Part shown: piece after piece, positions 8,362-17,203 of the stretch | Numbering within the stretch: the stretch's first letter is position 1 | Layout of the letters: each line of letters opens with the position of its first letter | NCBI RefSeq assembly: GCF_000219215.1 | Contig: NC_015726.1 | Coordinates: 2,232,001 to 2,296,000, forward strand | DNA length: 64,000 nt | Direction: 5' to 3' | From: Cupriavidus necator N-1 | GTDB taxonomy: Bacteria; Pseudomonadota; Gammaproteobacteria; Burkholderiales; Burkholderiaceae | Notes under the pieces: model-generated | The model's database searches: none | What the model was told of the DNA's origin: nothing | Seen by the model: the letters and a program-made list of their open reading frames with translations, nothing else | Translations under genes and position numbers: made by a program

Positions 8362-9270
8362 TTGGACGCTCCCGATTCGGCACCTGCCGGCCCCACTCCG
8401 CCGCCCTTCGCCAGCCACCCGGCGCGTGGCGCCTTGCCAGGCTGGCGCGAAACCGGCCAGGGACGGCCGCTGCTGCTGCTGCACGGCTGGTCGGTCACCG
8501 GCGAGGCCTTCGACGGCCAGCGGGCGCTCGCACTGGCGGGATTCCGCGTGATCGCACCCGACCATGCCGGCCACGGCCTGTCGCGCGAACGCGACGGCAC
8601 CACGATCACGGCGCTGGCGCGCGACGTCGCCGGACTGGTTGCGCACCTCGGGCTGACAGACGTGGTGGTGGCTGGCTGGTCGATGGGGGCGATGGTGGCA
8701 TGGGCGCTGCTGCGAGACCATCCGGGTCTTCCGCTGGCAGCGGTCGGCAGCATCGACATGACACCCAGGCTGGTGACCGATCCGGCCTGGCCGCATGGCC
8801 TGCACGGCCACTATGAGATTGCGCACGCCGCGCAGATGGCGGCCCGCATCCGGGCCGACTGGCCCCGGCTGGCGCCGTCGGTTGCACTGGGAATGTGGTC
8901 GGCGGGAAGGCGCCCGGAAGGCACCGCAATGCAGCGCATCGCGCACATGGCGGACCAGTGCGATGTGGCGGCGCTTGCCGCGCTATGGGAAGACATGGCG
9001 CGCCAGGATTTCCGGGAGACACTGCGCGGCACCGGGCGGCCGCTGTTCCATTTGTACGGGGAAGCCAGCCGGCTCTATGCGCCCGCGGTGGGCGCCGCCA
9101 CGCTCGCACTGCGGCCCGAGGCGGGATTCAGCGTGGTGGCCGGCGCCGGTCATAGCCCCCACATGGAGCGGCCGCAGGCGTTCAATGCCGCGCTGCTGGA
9201 CCTGATCGCCAGGGCCGCGTCAGGCCAGCAAGCGGTAAGTCCAGAGGCCGAACGCGGTCAGCAGCAGTGA
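8362..9270 (+). CDS. Alpha/beta hydrolase
   Basis: About 302 residues. The core starts at GWRETGQGRPLLLLHGW (HG oxyanion motif), with the nucleophile elbow GWSMGA and the catalytic histidine in GAGHSPHMERP. Substrate unknown; the fold covers esterases, lactonases and thioesterases. Start: TTG at 8362 has AGGAGA eight bases upstream, while the ATG at 8281 (27 codons longer) has no ribosome site and lies ten bases after a TATAAA, so would be leaderless. The extra residues are Pro/Ala-rich, so the shorter form is preferred with modest confidence. The 3' end overlaps crcB on the opposite strand by 51 bases. Confidence 0.85.
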   Translation: MDAPDSAPAGPTPPPFASHPARGALPGWRETGQGRPLLLLHGWSVTGEAFDGQRALALAGFRVIAPDHAGHGLSRERDGTTITALARDVAGLVAHLGLTDVVVAGWSMGAMVAWALLRDHPGLPLAAVGSIDMTPRLVTDPAWPHGLHGHYEIAHAAQMAARIRADWPRLAPSVALGMWSAGRRPEGTAMQRIAHMADQCDVAALAALWEDMARQDFRETLRGTGRPLFHLYGEASRLYAPAVGAATLALRPEAGFSVVAGAGHSPHMERPQAFNAALLDLIARAASGQQAVSPEAERGQQQ

Positions 9271-9600
9271 GCCGCCCAGGTGCAGCAGCAGGTGCAGCGC
9301 CGCCCAGCCGTAGTCGCCGGCAATCAGGTTCGCCAGCACCTCGCTGGAAAAGGTCGAGAACGTGGTCAGCCCGCCAAGGAAGCCGGTGATAGCCAGCAGG
9401 CGCCATTCCGGCGGCAGGCCCGCGTGCGTATCGAAGAATCCGACCGCCAGGCCGATCAGGTAGCCGCCCAGCAGGTTGGCCGCCAGCGTGCCATAGGGTA
9501 GCGCGGGATTGATCGCGTTCCACAGCACCGCGAAGCCCCAGCGCAGCCACGCACCGGCCGCGGCGCCCACGCCCACGGCGACAAAGCCGAGCGGCCCCAT
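9220..9600 (-). CDS. crcB: Fluoride ion channel CrcB
   Basis: 126 residues, four membrane segments, with the family motif GGLTTFSTFSSE near residues 75-86 and AANLLGGYLIG near 40-50. CrcB/Fluc proteins are dual-topology dimers that export fluoride. The start shares one base with the moaE stop (TGATG), so it is translated with the molybdopterin genes. No fluoride riboswitch is possible directly upstream because the gene abuts moaE. Confidence 0.93.
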   Translation of the reverse strand: MGPLGFVAVGVGAAAGAWLRWGFAVLWNAINPALPYGTLAANLLGGYLIGLAVGFFDTHAGLPPEWRLLAITGFLGGLTTFSTFSSEVLANLIAGDYGWAALHLLLHLGGSLLLTAFGLWTYRLLA

Positions 9601-10118
9601 CAGGGCTGGCTCCCGCCCTGCTTCTCCGGTGGTGCGCCAGCATCGTCGCCGCTGGCATTGAACGATGCGATCCCCCAGCGCTGGAGGGCGGCTTCGTCAG
9701 TCACGCGGGCATCGACCCAGCGCGCGCCTTCCGGGGTGTCTTCCTTCTTCCAGAACGGCGCTTCGGACTTGAGGTAGTCCATGATGAACTCGCACGCGGC
9801 GAAGGCATTGCCGCGATGCGCCGACGCCACCGCGACCATCACGATCTGGTCCAGCGGCTGCATCGGGCCCACGCGGTGGATGATGATCACGCCCAGCAGC
9901 GCCCAGCGCGCGCACGCAGCCGCCTCGATCTGCGCCAGCGCCTTCTCGGTCATACCCGGATAGTGCTCCAGCTCCATCGCGCTGACCGCGCTGCCGTCGC
10001 TGACATCGCGCACGGTGCCGATAAAGCTGGCCACCGCGCCGACCGCCGGATTGCCGGCTCGCAGCGCCGCGACTTCCGCGCCAAGATCGAAATCCTCACG
10101 CTGCACCCTGACGCTCAT
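9600..10118 (-). CDS. moaE: Molybdopterin synthase catalytic subunit MoaE
   Basis: 172 residues. Family blocks seen: FIGTVRDVSDG near residue 32, MELEHYPGMTEKAL near 48-61, HRVGPMQPLDQIVMVAVASAHR near 80-101, and the lysine-containing FWKKEDTPEGARWVDA near the C-terminus. It transfers sulfur from MoaD thiocarboxylate to precursor Z to make molybdopterin. The C-terminal 25 residues beyond the family core are low complexity. It starts one base after the moaD stop. Confidence 0.95.
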   Translation of the reverse strand: MSVRVQREDFDLGAEVAALRAGNPAVGAVASFIGTVRDVSDGSAVSAMELEHYPGMTEKALAQIEAAACARWALLGVIIIHRVGPMQPLDQIVMVAVASAHRGNAFAACEFIMDYLKSEAPFWKKEDTPEGARWVDARVTDEAALQRWGIASFNASGDDAGAPPEKQGGSQP

Positions 10119-10119
10119 C

Positions 10120-10377
10120 TCAGCCTCCGGTCACTGGTGGGAAAAAGGCGACTTCGCAGCCGTCGGCAATCGCCGTATCGGGGCGCGCCACCGCATGGTC
10201 GACAGCCATGCGCAGCGCGCGCCCTTCAGCCAGGGTCTCGGCCCAGGCGCCGCCGCGCTGGCGCAGCCACTGGCGCAGCTCGCCCACGGTGCGCACGTCG
10301 GCCGGCACCTCGGCGCGCTCTTCGGTCACGCCCAGCTGCTCGCGCACGCTGGCAAAGAATCGGAGTTCAATGATCAT
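10120..10377 (-). CDS. moaD: Molybdopterin synthase sulfur-carrier subunit MoaD
   Basis: 85 residues with the ubiquitin-like fold pattern and the essential C-terminal Gly-Gly (FFPPVTGG), which is adenylated and converted to a thiocarboxylate. The start at 10377 (MIIELRFFASVREQLG) matches the usual family N-terminus; an ATG seven codons upstream at 10398 is possible. It lies between moeA and moaE. Confidence 0.94.
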   Translation of the reverse strand: MIIELRFFASVREQLGVTEERAEVPADVRTVGELRQWLRQRGGAWAETLAEGRALRMAVDHAVARPDTAIADGCEVAFFPPVTGG

Positions 10378-10407
10378 CACTGCTTCTGTCCTGGTCATGC
10401 TGGCCGG

Positions 10408-11646
10408 CTACGCGAGCAGGCCGTCAAACGGAATGAACTGCACGGTATCGCCGCGCGCGATCGCCTGGTTGGGCGGATTGTCGATCAGGCCGTCGCCCCA
10501 GACGGTGGAGGTCAGCACGCCCGAGCTCTGGTTGGGGAACAGGTCCAGGCCGCCCTCGGCATTGATGCGCGCGCGCAGGAACTCATTGCGGCGGTCGCCC
10601 TTGTTCAGTTCGAAATCCGCGCGCAGCGGCAGGCGCCGCGGCGTCACGCCGGCCACGCCCTGCAGGCGCAGGATGAACGGGCGCACGAACAGCAGGAAGG
10701 TCACGAAGCTGGACACCGGGTTGCCAGGCAAACCCAGGAAGAACGCCGGCTCGGCATCGTTGTTGACCTGCCCGAACGCCAGCGGCTTGCCCGGCTTGAT
10801 CGCGATCTGCCACATGTCGAGCCGCCCTTCAGCCTCGACCGCGGGCTTGATATGGTCTTCCTCGCCGACCGAAACGCCGCCCGAGGTGATGATCAGGTCG
10901 TGTCCCTGCGCCGCGCGGCGCAGCGTCTCGCGCGTGGCGGCCAGCGTGTCGGGCACGATGCCGAAGTCGCTGACCTCGCAGCCCAGGTTTTCCAGCAGGC
11001 CGCGCAGTGTGAAGCGGTTGGAGTTGTAGATGGCGCCCGGCTTGAGCGGCTCGCCTGGCATCGCCAGTTCGTCACCGGTAAAGAACACCGCCACGCGCAC
11101 GCGCCGCACCACGTCCAGCTTCGCCTGGCCGACCGATGCGGCCAACCCCAGCGCCTGCGGCGTCAGCCGCGTGCCGGCCGGCAGGATCACGCTGCCGGCT
11201 TCGATATCCTCGCCCGCGCGCCGCACCCATTCGCCGGGTTGCGGCACGTGGTTGACCATCACGTCCTCGCCCTCGACGGTACATTGCTCCTGCATCACCA
11301 CGGCGTCGGCGCCCCGCGGAATCAGCCCACCGGTGAAGATGCGCGCGGCGGTGCCGGGTTCCAGCGCGGTGCCGACATGGCCGGCGGGAATCCGTTGCGA
11401 TACGCGCAGCCGCGTGCCGGCAGCGGGCACATCGGCCGCGCGCATGGCGTAGCCGTCCATCGAGGTGTTGTCGGCCGGCGGCACGCGCAGCGTGCTGGTC
11501 ACGGGCGCGGCCAGCACGCGGCCGTTGGCGTCGAGCGTATCGATGGATTCAACCTGCGCCAGCGGACGGGCAGCGCCGAGCAGCGCGTCGAGCGCCTGGG
11601 CCATGGTCAGCATCGGGGGGCGGGAAGGTGCTGCGGCTTGGGTCAT
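10408..11646 (-). CDS. moeA: Molybdopterin molybdenumtransferase MoeA
   Basis: 412 residues, the usual length. It starts MTQAAAPSRPPML, and the family blocks DNTSMDGYAMRAADV, FTGGLIPRGADAVV, TSGGVSVGEEDHIKPAV and GLPGNPVSSFVTFLLFV are all present. It inserts molybdate into adenylated molybdopterin. The ATG at 11646 is preferred over the long upstream extension, which runs through intergenic sequence. First gene of the moeA-moaD-moaE-crcB run; may be read from the upstream threonine operon, since no convincing terminator separates it from thrC. Confidence 0.95.
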   Translation of the reverse strand: MTQAAAPSRPPMLTMAQALDALLGAARPLAQVESIDTLDANGRVLAAPVTSTLRVPPADNTSMDGYAMRAADVPAAGTRLRVSQRIPAGHVGTALEPGTAARIFTGGLIPRGADAVVMQEQCTVEGEDVMVNHVPQPGEWVRRAGEDIEAGSVILPAGTRLTPQALGLAASVGQAKLDVVRRVRVAVFFTGDELAMPGEPLKPGAIYNSNRFTLRGLLENLGCEVSDFGIVPDTLAATRETLRRAAQGHDLIITSGGVSVGEEDHIKPAVEAEGRLDMWQIAIKPGKPLAFGQVNNDAEPAFFLGLPGNPVSSFVTFLLFVRPFILRLQGVAGVTPRRLPLRADFELNKGDRRNEFLRARINAEGGLDLFPNQSSGVLTSTVWGDGLIDNPPNQAIARGDTVQFIPFDGLLA

Positions 11647-11819
11647 GGTGCGATGTGGGAAAGAGTTGGCCCACGAAAAACGGCCCGCGCATTGCCGGCA
11701 CCCACTTGATTGGGGCAGGCAATCCGGGGGCCGAAGATCGGGCCCGCAGCCTGATTGTAGCGAGTTGGCGCGGGCCCGGCATGCGGCAGCGCCGCAGCGG
11801 GCTACACGCACCCGCGCGG

Positions 11820-13265
11820 TTACAGGCCGGTGTGGCCGGCGATGTAGGCCTTGACCTGCGCGGCGTCGGCGGGCATCACTTCAAAGCGCTGCGGCAGCCT
11901 CTCGATGCCCTCGAACCTGGCCGGGCGCTCCGGCTCGTGGCCGAGCGCTTCGCGGATGGTGTCGGCGAACTTGGCGGGCAGCGCGGTTTCCAGCACCACC
12001 ATCGGCACACCGGCGCTGAGATGCTCGCGCGCCACCTTGACGCCATCGGCGGTGTGGGTATCGATGGTGATGCCGTAGCGCGACGACAGGTCGCGGATGG
12101 TGGCCAGCCGGTCCTGGTGCGTGCTGCGGCCCGAGACAAAGCCAAACTGGCGGATACGGTCGAATTCCGGCGTGCCCGACAGGTCGAAGCCGCCCTTCTC
12201 TTCCACGTCACGGAACAGCGCCGCCAGCTTGCCGGCGTCCTGGCCCAGCAGGTCGAACACGAAGCGCTCGAAGTTCGAGGCCTTGGAGATATCCATGCTC
12301 GGGCTCGACGTGTGGTACGTCTCGGCCGACTTGCGCACGCGGTAGGCGCCGGTGCGGAAGAACTCGTCGAGCACGTCGTTCTCGTTGGTGGCGACCACCA
12401 GCTTGTCGATCGGCAGGCCCATCATGCGCGCGATATGGCCGGCGCAGACGTTGCCGAAGTTGCCGGACGGCACGCAGAACGAGACCTTCTGGCCCGGGCC
12501 GCTGGTAGCCAGCAGCCAGCCCTTGAAGTAGTACACCACCTGGGCCACCACGCGCGCCCAGTTGATCGAGTTGACCGTGCCGATCTTCTGGCGCGCCTTG
12601 TAGTCGAGGTCGTTGGAGACCGCCTTGACGATGTCCTGGCAGTCGTCGAACACGCCTTCGACCGCCAAGTTGAAGATGTTGGCATCCTGCAGGCTGAACA
12701 TCTGCGCGGTCTGGAACGCGCTCATCTTGCGGTGCGGGCTCAGCATGAACACGCGGATACCGCGCTTGCCGCGCATCGCGTACTCGGCGGCGCTGCCGGT
12801 ATCGCCCGAGGTCGCGCCCAGGATGTTCAGCTCCTGCCCGGCGCGGCCCAGCGCGTACTCGAACAGGTTGCCGAGCAGCTGCATCGCCATGTCCTTGAAG
12901 GCCAGCGTCGGGCCGTTGGACAGGCCCAGCAGTTGCAGCTTGGTGCCGCCTTCCTCGCCCAGCGTGCGCAGGGGTGTGATGTCGGCGGTGTTGTCGCCCT
13001 CGCGTGCGTTGCAGTACACCTCGGCGGTATAGGTCTTGCGCGTCAGCGCGCGCAGGTCCTCGGCGGGAATATCGTCGCTGAACTTGCGCAGGATCTCGTA
13101 GGCCAGGTCGGCATACGACAGCTTGCGCCAGGATTCGAGCTCATCGGCCGTGACTTGCGGGTACTCGGTGGGCAGGTACAGCCCGCCGTCCGGCGCCAGG
13201 CCGCCCAGCAGGATCTCGGAGAAGGTTTGCGGCAGCTCATGGCCGCGGGTCGACTGGTATTTCAT
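11820..13265 (-). CDS. thrC: Threonine synthase
   Basis: 481 residues, the longer class shared by proteobacteria and fungi. It begins MKYQSTRGHELPQTFSEILL, with the pyridoxal-phosphate lysine in PTLAFKDMAMQ and the phosphate-binding GATSGDTGSAA. It converts O-phosphohomoserine to threonine. It follows hom by 21 bases, so the pair is an operon for the last part of the threonine branch. No thrB (homoserine kinase) is present between them, so that gene must lie elsewhere. Confidence 0.96.
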   Translation of the reverse strand: MKYQSTRGHELPQTFSEILLGGLAPDGGLYLPTEYPQVTADELESWRKLSYADLAYEILRKFSDDIPAEDLRALTRKTYTAEVYCNAREGDNTADITPLRTLGEEGGTKLQLLGLSNGPTLAFKDMAMQLLGNLFEYALGRAGQELNILGATSGDTGSAAEYAMRGKRGIRVFMLSPHRKMSAFQTAQMFSLQDANIFNLAVEGVFDDCQDIVKAVSNDLDYKARQKIGTVNSINWARVVAQVVYYFKGWLLATSGPGQKVSFCVPSGNFGNVCAGHIARMMGLPIDKLVVATNENDVLDEFFRTGAYRVRKSAETYHTSSPSMDISKASNFERFVFDLLGQDAGKLAALFRDVEEKGGFDLSGTPEFDRIRQFGFVSGRSTHQDRLATIRDLSSRYGITIDTHTADGVKVAREHLSAGVPMVVLETALPAKFADTIREALGHEPERPARFEGIERLPQRFEVMPADAAQVKAYIAGHTGL

Positions 13266-13286
13266 CTGAATCTGCCGGTCCGGCCC

Positions 13287-14597
13287 TTAGTTCAGTTCTT
13301 CCATGCGCAGGCGCGTCACGTCGGACAGCACGGTCTGCAGCGCCTCGATCTTGGCGATCGCCGCGTTGACGTGCTTCTCGCGCGTGATGTGGGTCAGGAT
13401 GATGATGTCGGTCTGCGGCTCGCCTTCGCGCGATTCCTTCTGCAGCATGGCGTCGATCGAGATACCGCCTTCGGCCAGGATGCGGGTGATCTCGGCCAGC
13501 ACGCCGGTCTCGTCGGCCACGCGCATGCGCAGGTAGTACGAGCTGTTGATCTCTTCGATCGGCAGCACCGGCACACTCGACAGCTCATCCGGCTGGAACG
13601 CCAGGTGCGGCACGCGGTGGTTGGGGTCGGCGGTATGCAGGCGGGTCACGTCGACCAGGTCGGCGATCACGGCCGAGGCGGTCGGCTCGGCGCCGGCGCC
13701 CTTGCCGTAGTAGAGCGTCGCGCCCACGGCGTCGCCCTGCACCAGCACGGCGTTCATCGCGCCTTCCACATTGGCGATCAGGCGCGAGGCCGGCACCAGC
13801 GTCGGATGCACGCGCAGCTCGACACCGTCGTCGCGGCGGCGGGTGATGCCCAGCAGCTTGATGCGGTAGCCCAGTTCCTCGGCGTACTTGATGTCGACGG
13901 CCGAGAGCTTGGTGATGCCTTCCACGTGGGCCTTGTCGAACTGCACCGGCATGCCGAAGGCGATCGCGCTCATCAGCGTGACCTTGTGCGCGGCGTCGAC
14001 GCCTTCGATGTCGAAGGTCGGGTCGGCTTCGGCATAGCCCAGCTGCTGCGCTTCCTTCAGGACCACGTCGAAATCGAGGCCCTTGTCGCGCATCTCGGAC
14101 AGGATGAAGTTGGTGGTGCCGTTGATGATGCCGGCGATCCACTGGATGCGGTTGGCGGTCAGGCCTTCGCGCAGCGCCTTGATGATGGGGATGCCGCCGG
14201 CCACCGCGGCTTCGAAGGCGACGATCACGCCCTTCTTGCGCGCGGCTTCGAAGATCTCGTTGCCGTGCACGGCCAGCAGCGCCTTGTTGGCGGTGACCAC
14301 GTGCTTGCCGTTCTCGATCGCCTTGAGCACCAGCTCGCGCGCGATGCCGTAGCCGCCGATCAGTTCGATGACAATGTCGATGTCGGGGCGGCTGACCACC
14401 TCGTTGGCGTCGCTGACGATCTCCACTTCTCCGTTGGTCAGTTCGCGCGCGCGTTCGGTGTTGAGATCGGCCACCACGGCAATCTCGATGCCGCGGCCGG
14501 CGCGGCGACGAATTTCTTCCTGATTGCGCTTGAGCACGTTGAACGTGCCGCTACCGACGGTACCGATGCCGAGCAGGCCAACTTTGATGGGGTTCAT
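13287..14597 (-). CDS. hom: Homoserine dehydrogenase
   Basis: 436 residues: NAD(P)-binding GLLGIGTVGSGTF at the N-terminus, the catalytic domain with NGTTNFILSEM and AEADPTFDIEGVDAAHK, and a C-terminal ACT domain (YYLRMRVADETGVLAEITRIL), which usually mediates feedback inhibition by threonine. The ATG at 14597 (MNPIKVGLLG) is preferred over an in-frame TTG two codons earlier. It lies in the same direction as alaA upstream and thrC downstream. Confidence 0.96.
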   Translation of the reverse strand: MNPIKVGLLGIGTVGSGTFNVLKRNQEEIRRRAGRGIEIAVVADLNTERARELTNGEVEIVSDANEVVSRPDIDIVIELIGGYGIARELVLKAIENGKHVVTANKALLAVHGNEIFEAARKKGVIVAFEAAVAGGIPIIKALREGLTANRIQWIAGIINGTTNFILSEMRDKGLDFDVVLKEAQQLGYAEADPTFDIEGVDAAHKVTLMSAIAFGMPVQFDKAHVEGITKLSAVDIKYAEELGYRIKLLGITRRRDDGVELRVHPTLVPASRLIANVEGAMNAVLVQGDAVGATLYYGKGAGAEPTASAVIADLVDVTRLHTADPNHRVPHLAFQPDELSSVPVLPIEEINSSYYLRMRVADETGVLAEITRILAEGGISIDAMLQKESREGEPQTDIIILTHITREKHVNAAIAKIEALQTVLSDVTRLRMEELN

Positions 14598-14647
14598 GGA
14601 CAATCTTCTGAGTTGCTAAGGATGAATTGCGGCGCGGCCCGCGAAAA

Positions 14648-15883
14648 TCAGGCCGCTGCCTTGCCGTGGCGTTTTCGGTACGCCTCGAGGAAGCGCGCGA
14701 TGCGGCTGATGGCCTCGCGCAGGTCTTCCTCGTGCGGCAGGAACACGATGCGGAAATGGTCGGGCTTGGCCCAGTTGAAGCCCGAGCCCTGCACCAGCAG
14801 CACCTTGGACTCCTGCAGCAGTTCGTAGATGAACTCCTGGTCGTCCTGCACCGGGTACATCGACAGGTCGAGCTTGGGGAACAGGTACAGCGCCGCCTTG
14901 GGCTTGACACAGGTCACGCCCGGAATCGCGGTGATCAGCTCGTAGGCCAGGTCGCGCTGGCGGCGCAGGCGCCCGCCTTCGTTGACCAGGTCGTTGATGC
15001 TCTGGTAGCCGCCCAGGGCGGTCTGGATCGCCCACTGGCCCGGCACGTTGGCGCACAGGCGCATCGACGACAGCATGTTCAGGCCTTCGATATAGTCGAT
15101 GGCCGGGCGCTTGTCGCCCGACACCACCATCCAGCCGGCACGGTAGCCGCACGAGCGGTAGTTCTTCGACAGGCCGTTGAAGGTCACGGTCAGCACGTCG
15201 GTCGAGAGCGAGGCGATCGAGGTGTGGGTGTGGCCGTCGTACAGGACCTTGTCGTAGATCTCGTCGGCATAGATGATCAGGCCGTGCTCGCGCGCGATGG
15301 CGACGATCTCGAGCAGCAGTTCGTCCGAATACAGCGCCCCGGTGGGGTTGTTCGGGTTGATGATGACGATGGCCTTAGTATGCGGCGTGATGCGGGCGCG
15401 GATATCGGCCGGATCGGGCATCCAGTCGTTGGACTCGTCGCAGATATAGTGCACCGGCGTGCCGCCCGAGAGGCTCACCGCAGCGGTCCATAGCGGGTAG
15501 TCCGGCGCCGGCACCAGCACTTCGTCGCCGGCATTGAGCAGCGCGTTGACGGCCATCACGATCAGTTCGGAGGCACCATTGCCCACATAAATATCGTCCA
15601 GGCCAACGCCTTCGATATTTTTTTGCTGGGTATAGTGCATGATCGCCTTGCGTGCGGCGAAAATACCCTTGGAATCAGAATAACCTGCCGAATTTGGCAG
15701 GTTTCGCATCATGTCCTGCTGAATCTCTTCCGGCGCATCAAAGCCGAACACGGCCAGGTTGCCGATATTCAGCTTGATGATCTTGTGCCCTTCTTCCTCC
15801 ATCTGCTTGGCCTTTTCCAGCACCGGTCCGCGGATGTCGTAGCAAACGTTATTGAGTTTGTTGGATTTCTGGATGGGTTTCAC
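14648..15883 (-). CDS. alaA: Alanine/pyruvate-type aminotransferase (AlaA family)
   Basis: 411 residues, class I aminotransferase. The N-terminus KPIQKSNKLNNVCYDIRGPV closely follows the E. coli AlaA pattern, and the PLP-lysine region NGLSKNYRSCGYRAGW and INPNNPTGA are clear. It makes alanine from pyruvate and glutamate. The start is taken as GTG at 15883; the open frame extends about 100 codons upstream into the divergent promoter region, but those codons do not resemble the family. One difference from AlaA is NIGNLAVFGFD where E. coli has NPAPFGFD. Located upstream of hom, and probably transcribed with it. Confidence 0.9.
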   Translation of the reverse strand: MKPIQKSNKLNNVCYDIRGPVLEKAKQMEEEGHKIIKLNIGNLAVFGFDAPEEIQQDMMRNLPNSAGYSDSKGIFAARKAIMHYTQQKNIEGVGLDDIYVGNGASELIVMAVNALLNAGDEVLVPAPDYPLWTAAVSLSGGTPVHYICDESNDWMPDPADIRARITPHTKAIVIINPNNPTGALYSDELLLEIVAIAREHGLIIYADEIYDKVLYDGHTHTSIASLSTDVLTVTFNGLSKNYRSCGYRAGWMVVSGDKRPAIDYIEGLNMLSSMRLCANVPGQWAIQTALGGYQSINDLVNEGGRLRRQRDLAYELITAIPGVTCVKPKAALYLFPKLDLSMYPVQDDQEFIYELLQESKVLLVQGSGFNWAKPDHFRIVFLPHEEDLREAISRIARFLEAYRKRHGKAAA

Positions 15884-16227
15884 GGCGATGTCGGGCAAGC
15901 GTAGCGTGCCGCGCAGGCGGCACCGGACTGGGAATCTGGGCGAATCTGAATTAATGCCGAAGCCCCGTGCGGAAGCCCCGCGCCGAGGCGCCGTCCGCTG
16001 CAATGCAACGCGAACGTGGCAGACAGGGAGGCAAAAGCTATAATTTATCGGATTATGACAGACTTCGGCAGGGATTCTTGCATTGCAGCGTGCGCTTGCC
16101 GCGCGTACGCCAGGCGCCTGCGCACTGTCGTCCATCTTGTCGTCCACACCGTACCCGCCCGGGGTGCCGGCCATCCGCCCCACGGGCCGGCCCGCCAGCC
16201 CGTGGCGGCCGCCGCAGAGGCCTCCAA
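15884..16227. other. 344-base divergent intergenic region between alaA and the Mth938-like gene
   Basis: No gene is supported here. The region carries a good sigma-70 promoter on the plus strand (16016-16044, listed separately). On the minus strand CATAAT at about 16053-16058 could be a -10 for alaA, but no -35 is obvious. The alaA frame stays open through this region, but its codons show no family similarity. Confidence 0.6.
16016..16044 (+). promoter_or_regulatory. Sigma-70-like promoter for the Mth938-bcp genes
   Basis: A perfect TATAAT at 16039-16044 is preceded, with a 17-base spacer, by GTGGCA (4/6 to TTGACA) at 16016-16021. Transcription would begin near 16051, leaving a leader of about 175 bases before the GTG at 16228. 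Confidence 0.6.
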
Positions 16228-16611
16228 GTGAAACTCCACGCCGACCAGCCCCAGTCGCTCAATACCGTCACGGCCTACGGGCCGGGATACATCGAGATCA
16301 ACCTCGTCCGTCACACCAACTCGGTCCTGGTCATGCCCGAGGGCGAAGTACGGCCCTGGCCGGTCAGCCGCTTCGAAGACCTGGAGCCCGCGCATTTCGA
16401 GCAACTGGTGGAACTCGCCCCCGAAGTGGTGCTGCTCGGCACCGGCTCGCGGCTGCGCTTCCCGCACCCGCGCCTGACCGCATCGCTGTCGCGCCGTCAT
16501 GTCGGGGTGGACGCCATGGACCTGCAGGCCGCCTGCCGCACCTACAACATCCTGATGGCAGAAGGGCGCAAGGTGGCGGCGGTGCTGTTGCTCGAACCCG
16601 AAGCCGCCTGA
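16228..16611 (+). CDS. Mth938-like domain protein (DUF498)
   Basis: 127 residues starting VKLHADQPQSLNTVTAYGPG at a GTG. The pattern GYIEINLVRHTNSVLVMPEG, then LLGTGSRLRFP and a C-terminal ACRTYNILMAEGRKVAAVLL, is that of the Mth938/NDUFAF3-like family, a small alpha/beta protein of uncertain molecular role (the mitochondrial relative is a complex I assembly factor). The frame is open upstream, but the family similarity begins at the GTG. The bcp gene follows after 127 bases. Confidence 0.85.
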   Translation: MKLHADQPQSLNTVTAYGPGYIEINLVRHTNSVLVMPEGEVRPWPVSRFEDLEPAHFEQLVELAPEVVLLGTGSRLRFPHPRLTASLSRRHVGVDAMDLQAACRTYNILMAEGRKVAAVLLLEPEAA

Positions 16612-16738
16612 CCTTTGCAAAAGTTGAGCCGGCGCCACGCTTGAAGTCCGGCAGGGCGCCCCAATCTGCCCCGCCAAGGTGGCAGCCCCCTCACCCGATT
16701 CTCCCGATCCCCTGCCCCCTCCCCCAGGAGCCACAAGC

Positions 16739-17203
16739 ATGACCGTCAGTCTGAACAAGGCCGTACCCGACTTCAGCGCGCCGATGACCGGCGACGCCAC
16801 CTTCCGCCTTGCCGACTACCGCGGCAAGACGGTGGTGCTGTACTTCTACCCGAAGGACAACACGCCGGGTTGCACCACGGAGGCCATGAACTTCCGCGAC
16901 CAGTACGAGGATTTCCAGAAGGCCGGCGTGCAGGTGTTCGGCATCTCGCGAGACAGCATCCGCTCGCACGAGAACTTCAAGGCCAAGCTTGAACTGCCCT
17001 TCGAGCTGATCTCGGATGCCGACGAAGCCGTGTGCACGTTGTTCGATGTCATCAAGATGAAAAAGCTTTATGGCAAGGAGCACCGGGGCATCGAGCGCAG
17101 CACCTTCATCATCGACGGCAAGGGCATGCTGCGCCACGAGCTGCGCGGCATCAAGGTGCCGAACCATGTTGACGAAGTCCTGGAAATCGTGCGCGGGCTC
17201 TGA
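16739..17203 (+). CDS. bcp: Thioredoxin-dependent peroxiredoxin, BCP/PrxQ family
   Basis: 154 residues with CAGGAG ahead of the ATG. The peroxidatic cysteine is in TPGCTTEA. E. coli Bcp has its resolving cysteine five residues later (GCxxxxC), but here that position is Met (GCTTEAMNF). The only other cysteine is in DEAVCTLFDV. The protein may therefore act as a 1-Cys enzyme, or use that distant cysteine. It reduces peroxides and organic hydroperoxides in the cytoplasm. No terminator is obvious directly after it. Confidence 0.92.
   Translation: MTVSLNKAVPDFSAPMTGDATFRLADYRGKTVVLYFYPKDNTPGCTTEAMNFRDQYEDFQKAGVQVFGISRDSIRSHENFKAKLELPFELISDADEAVCTLFDVIKMKKLYGKEHRGIERSTFIIDGKGMLRHELRGIKVPNHVDEVLEIVRGL

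Noticed and set aside
9600..9700. Fluoride riboswitch ahead of crcB
   Set aside because: crcB starts on the last base of moaE, leaving no leader; no riboswitch fold seen.
11628..14828. A 1066-codon open frame on the plus strand, opposite thrC and hom
   Set aside because: It is antisense to two well-matched genes and arises because high-GC codons rarely give stops on the other strand; no ribosome site or recognisable domain.
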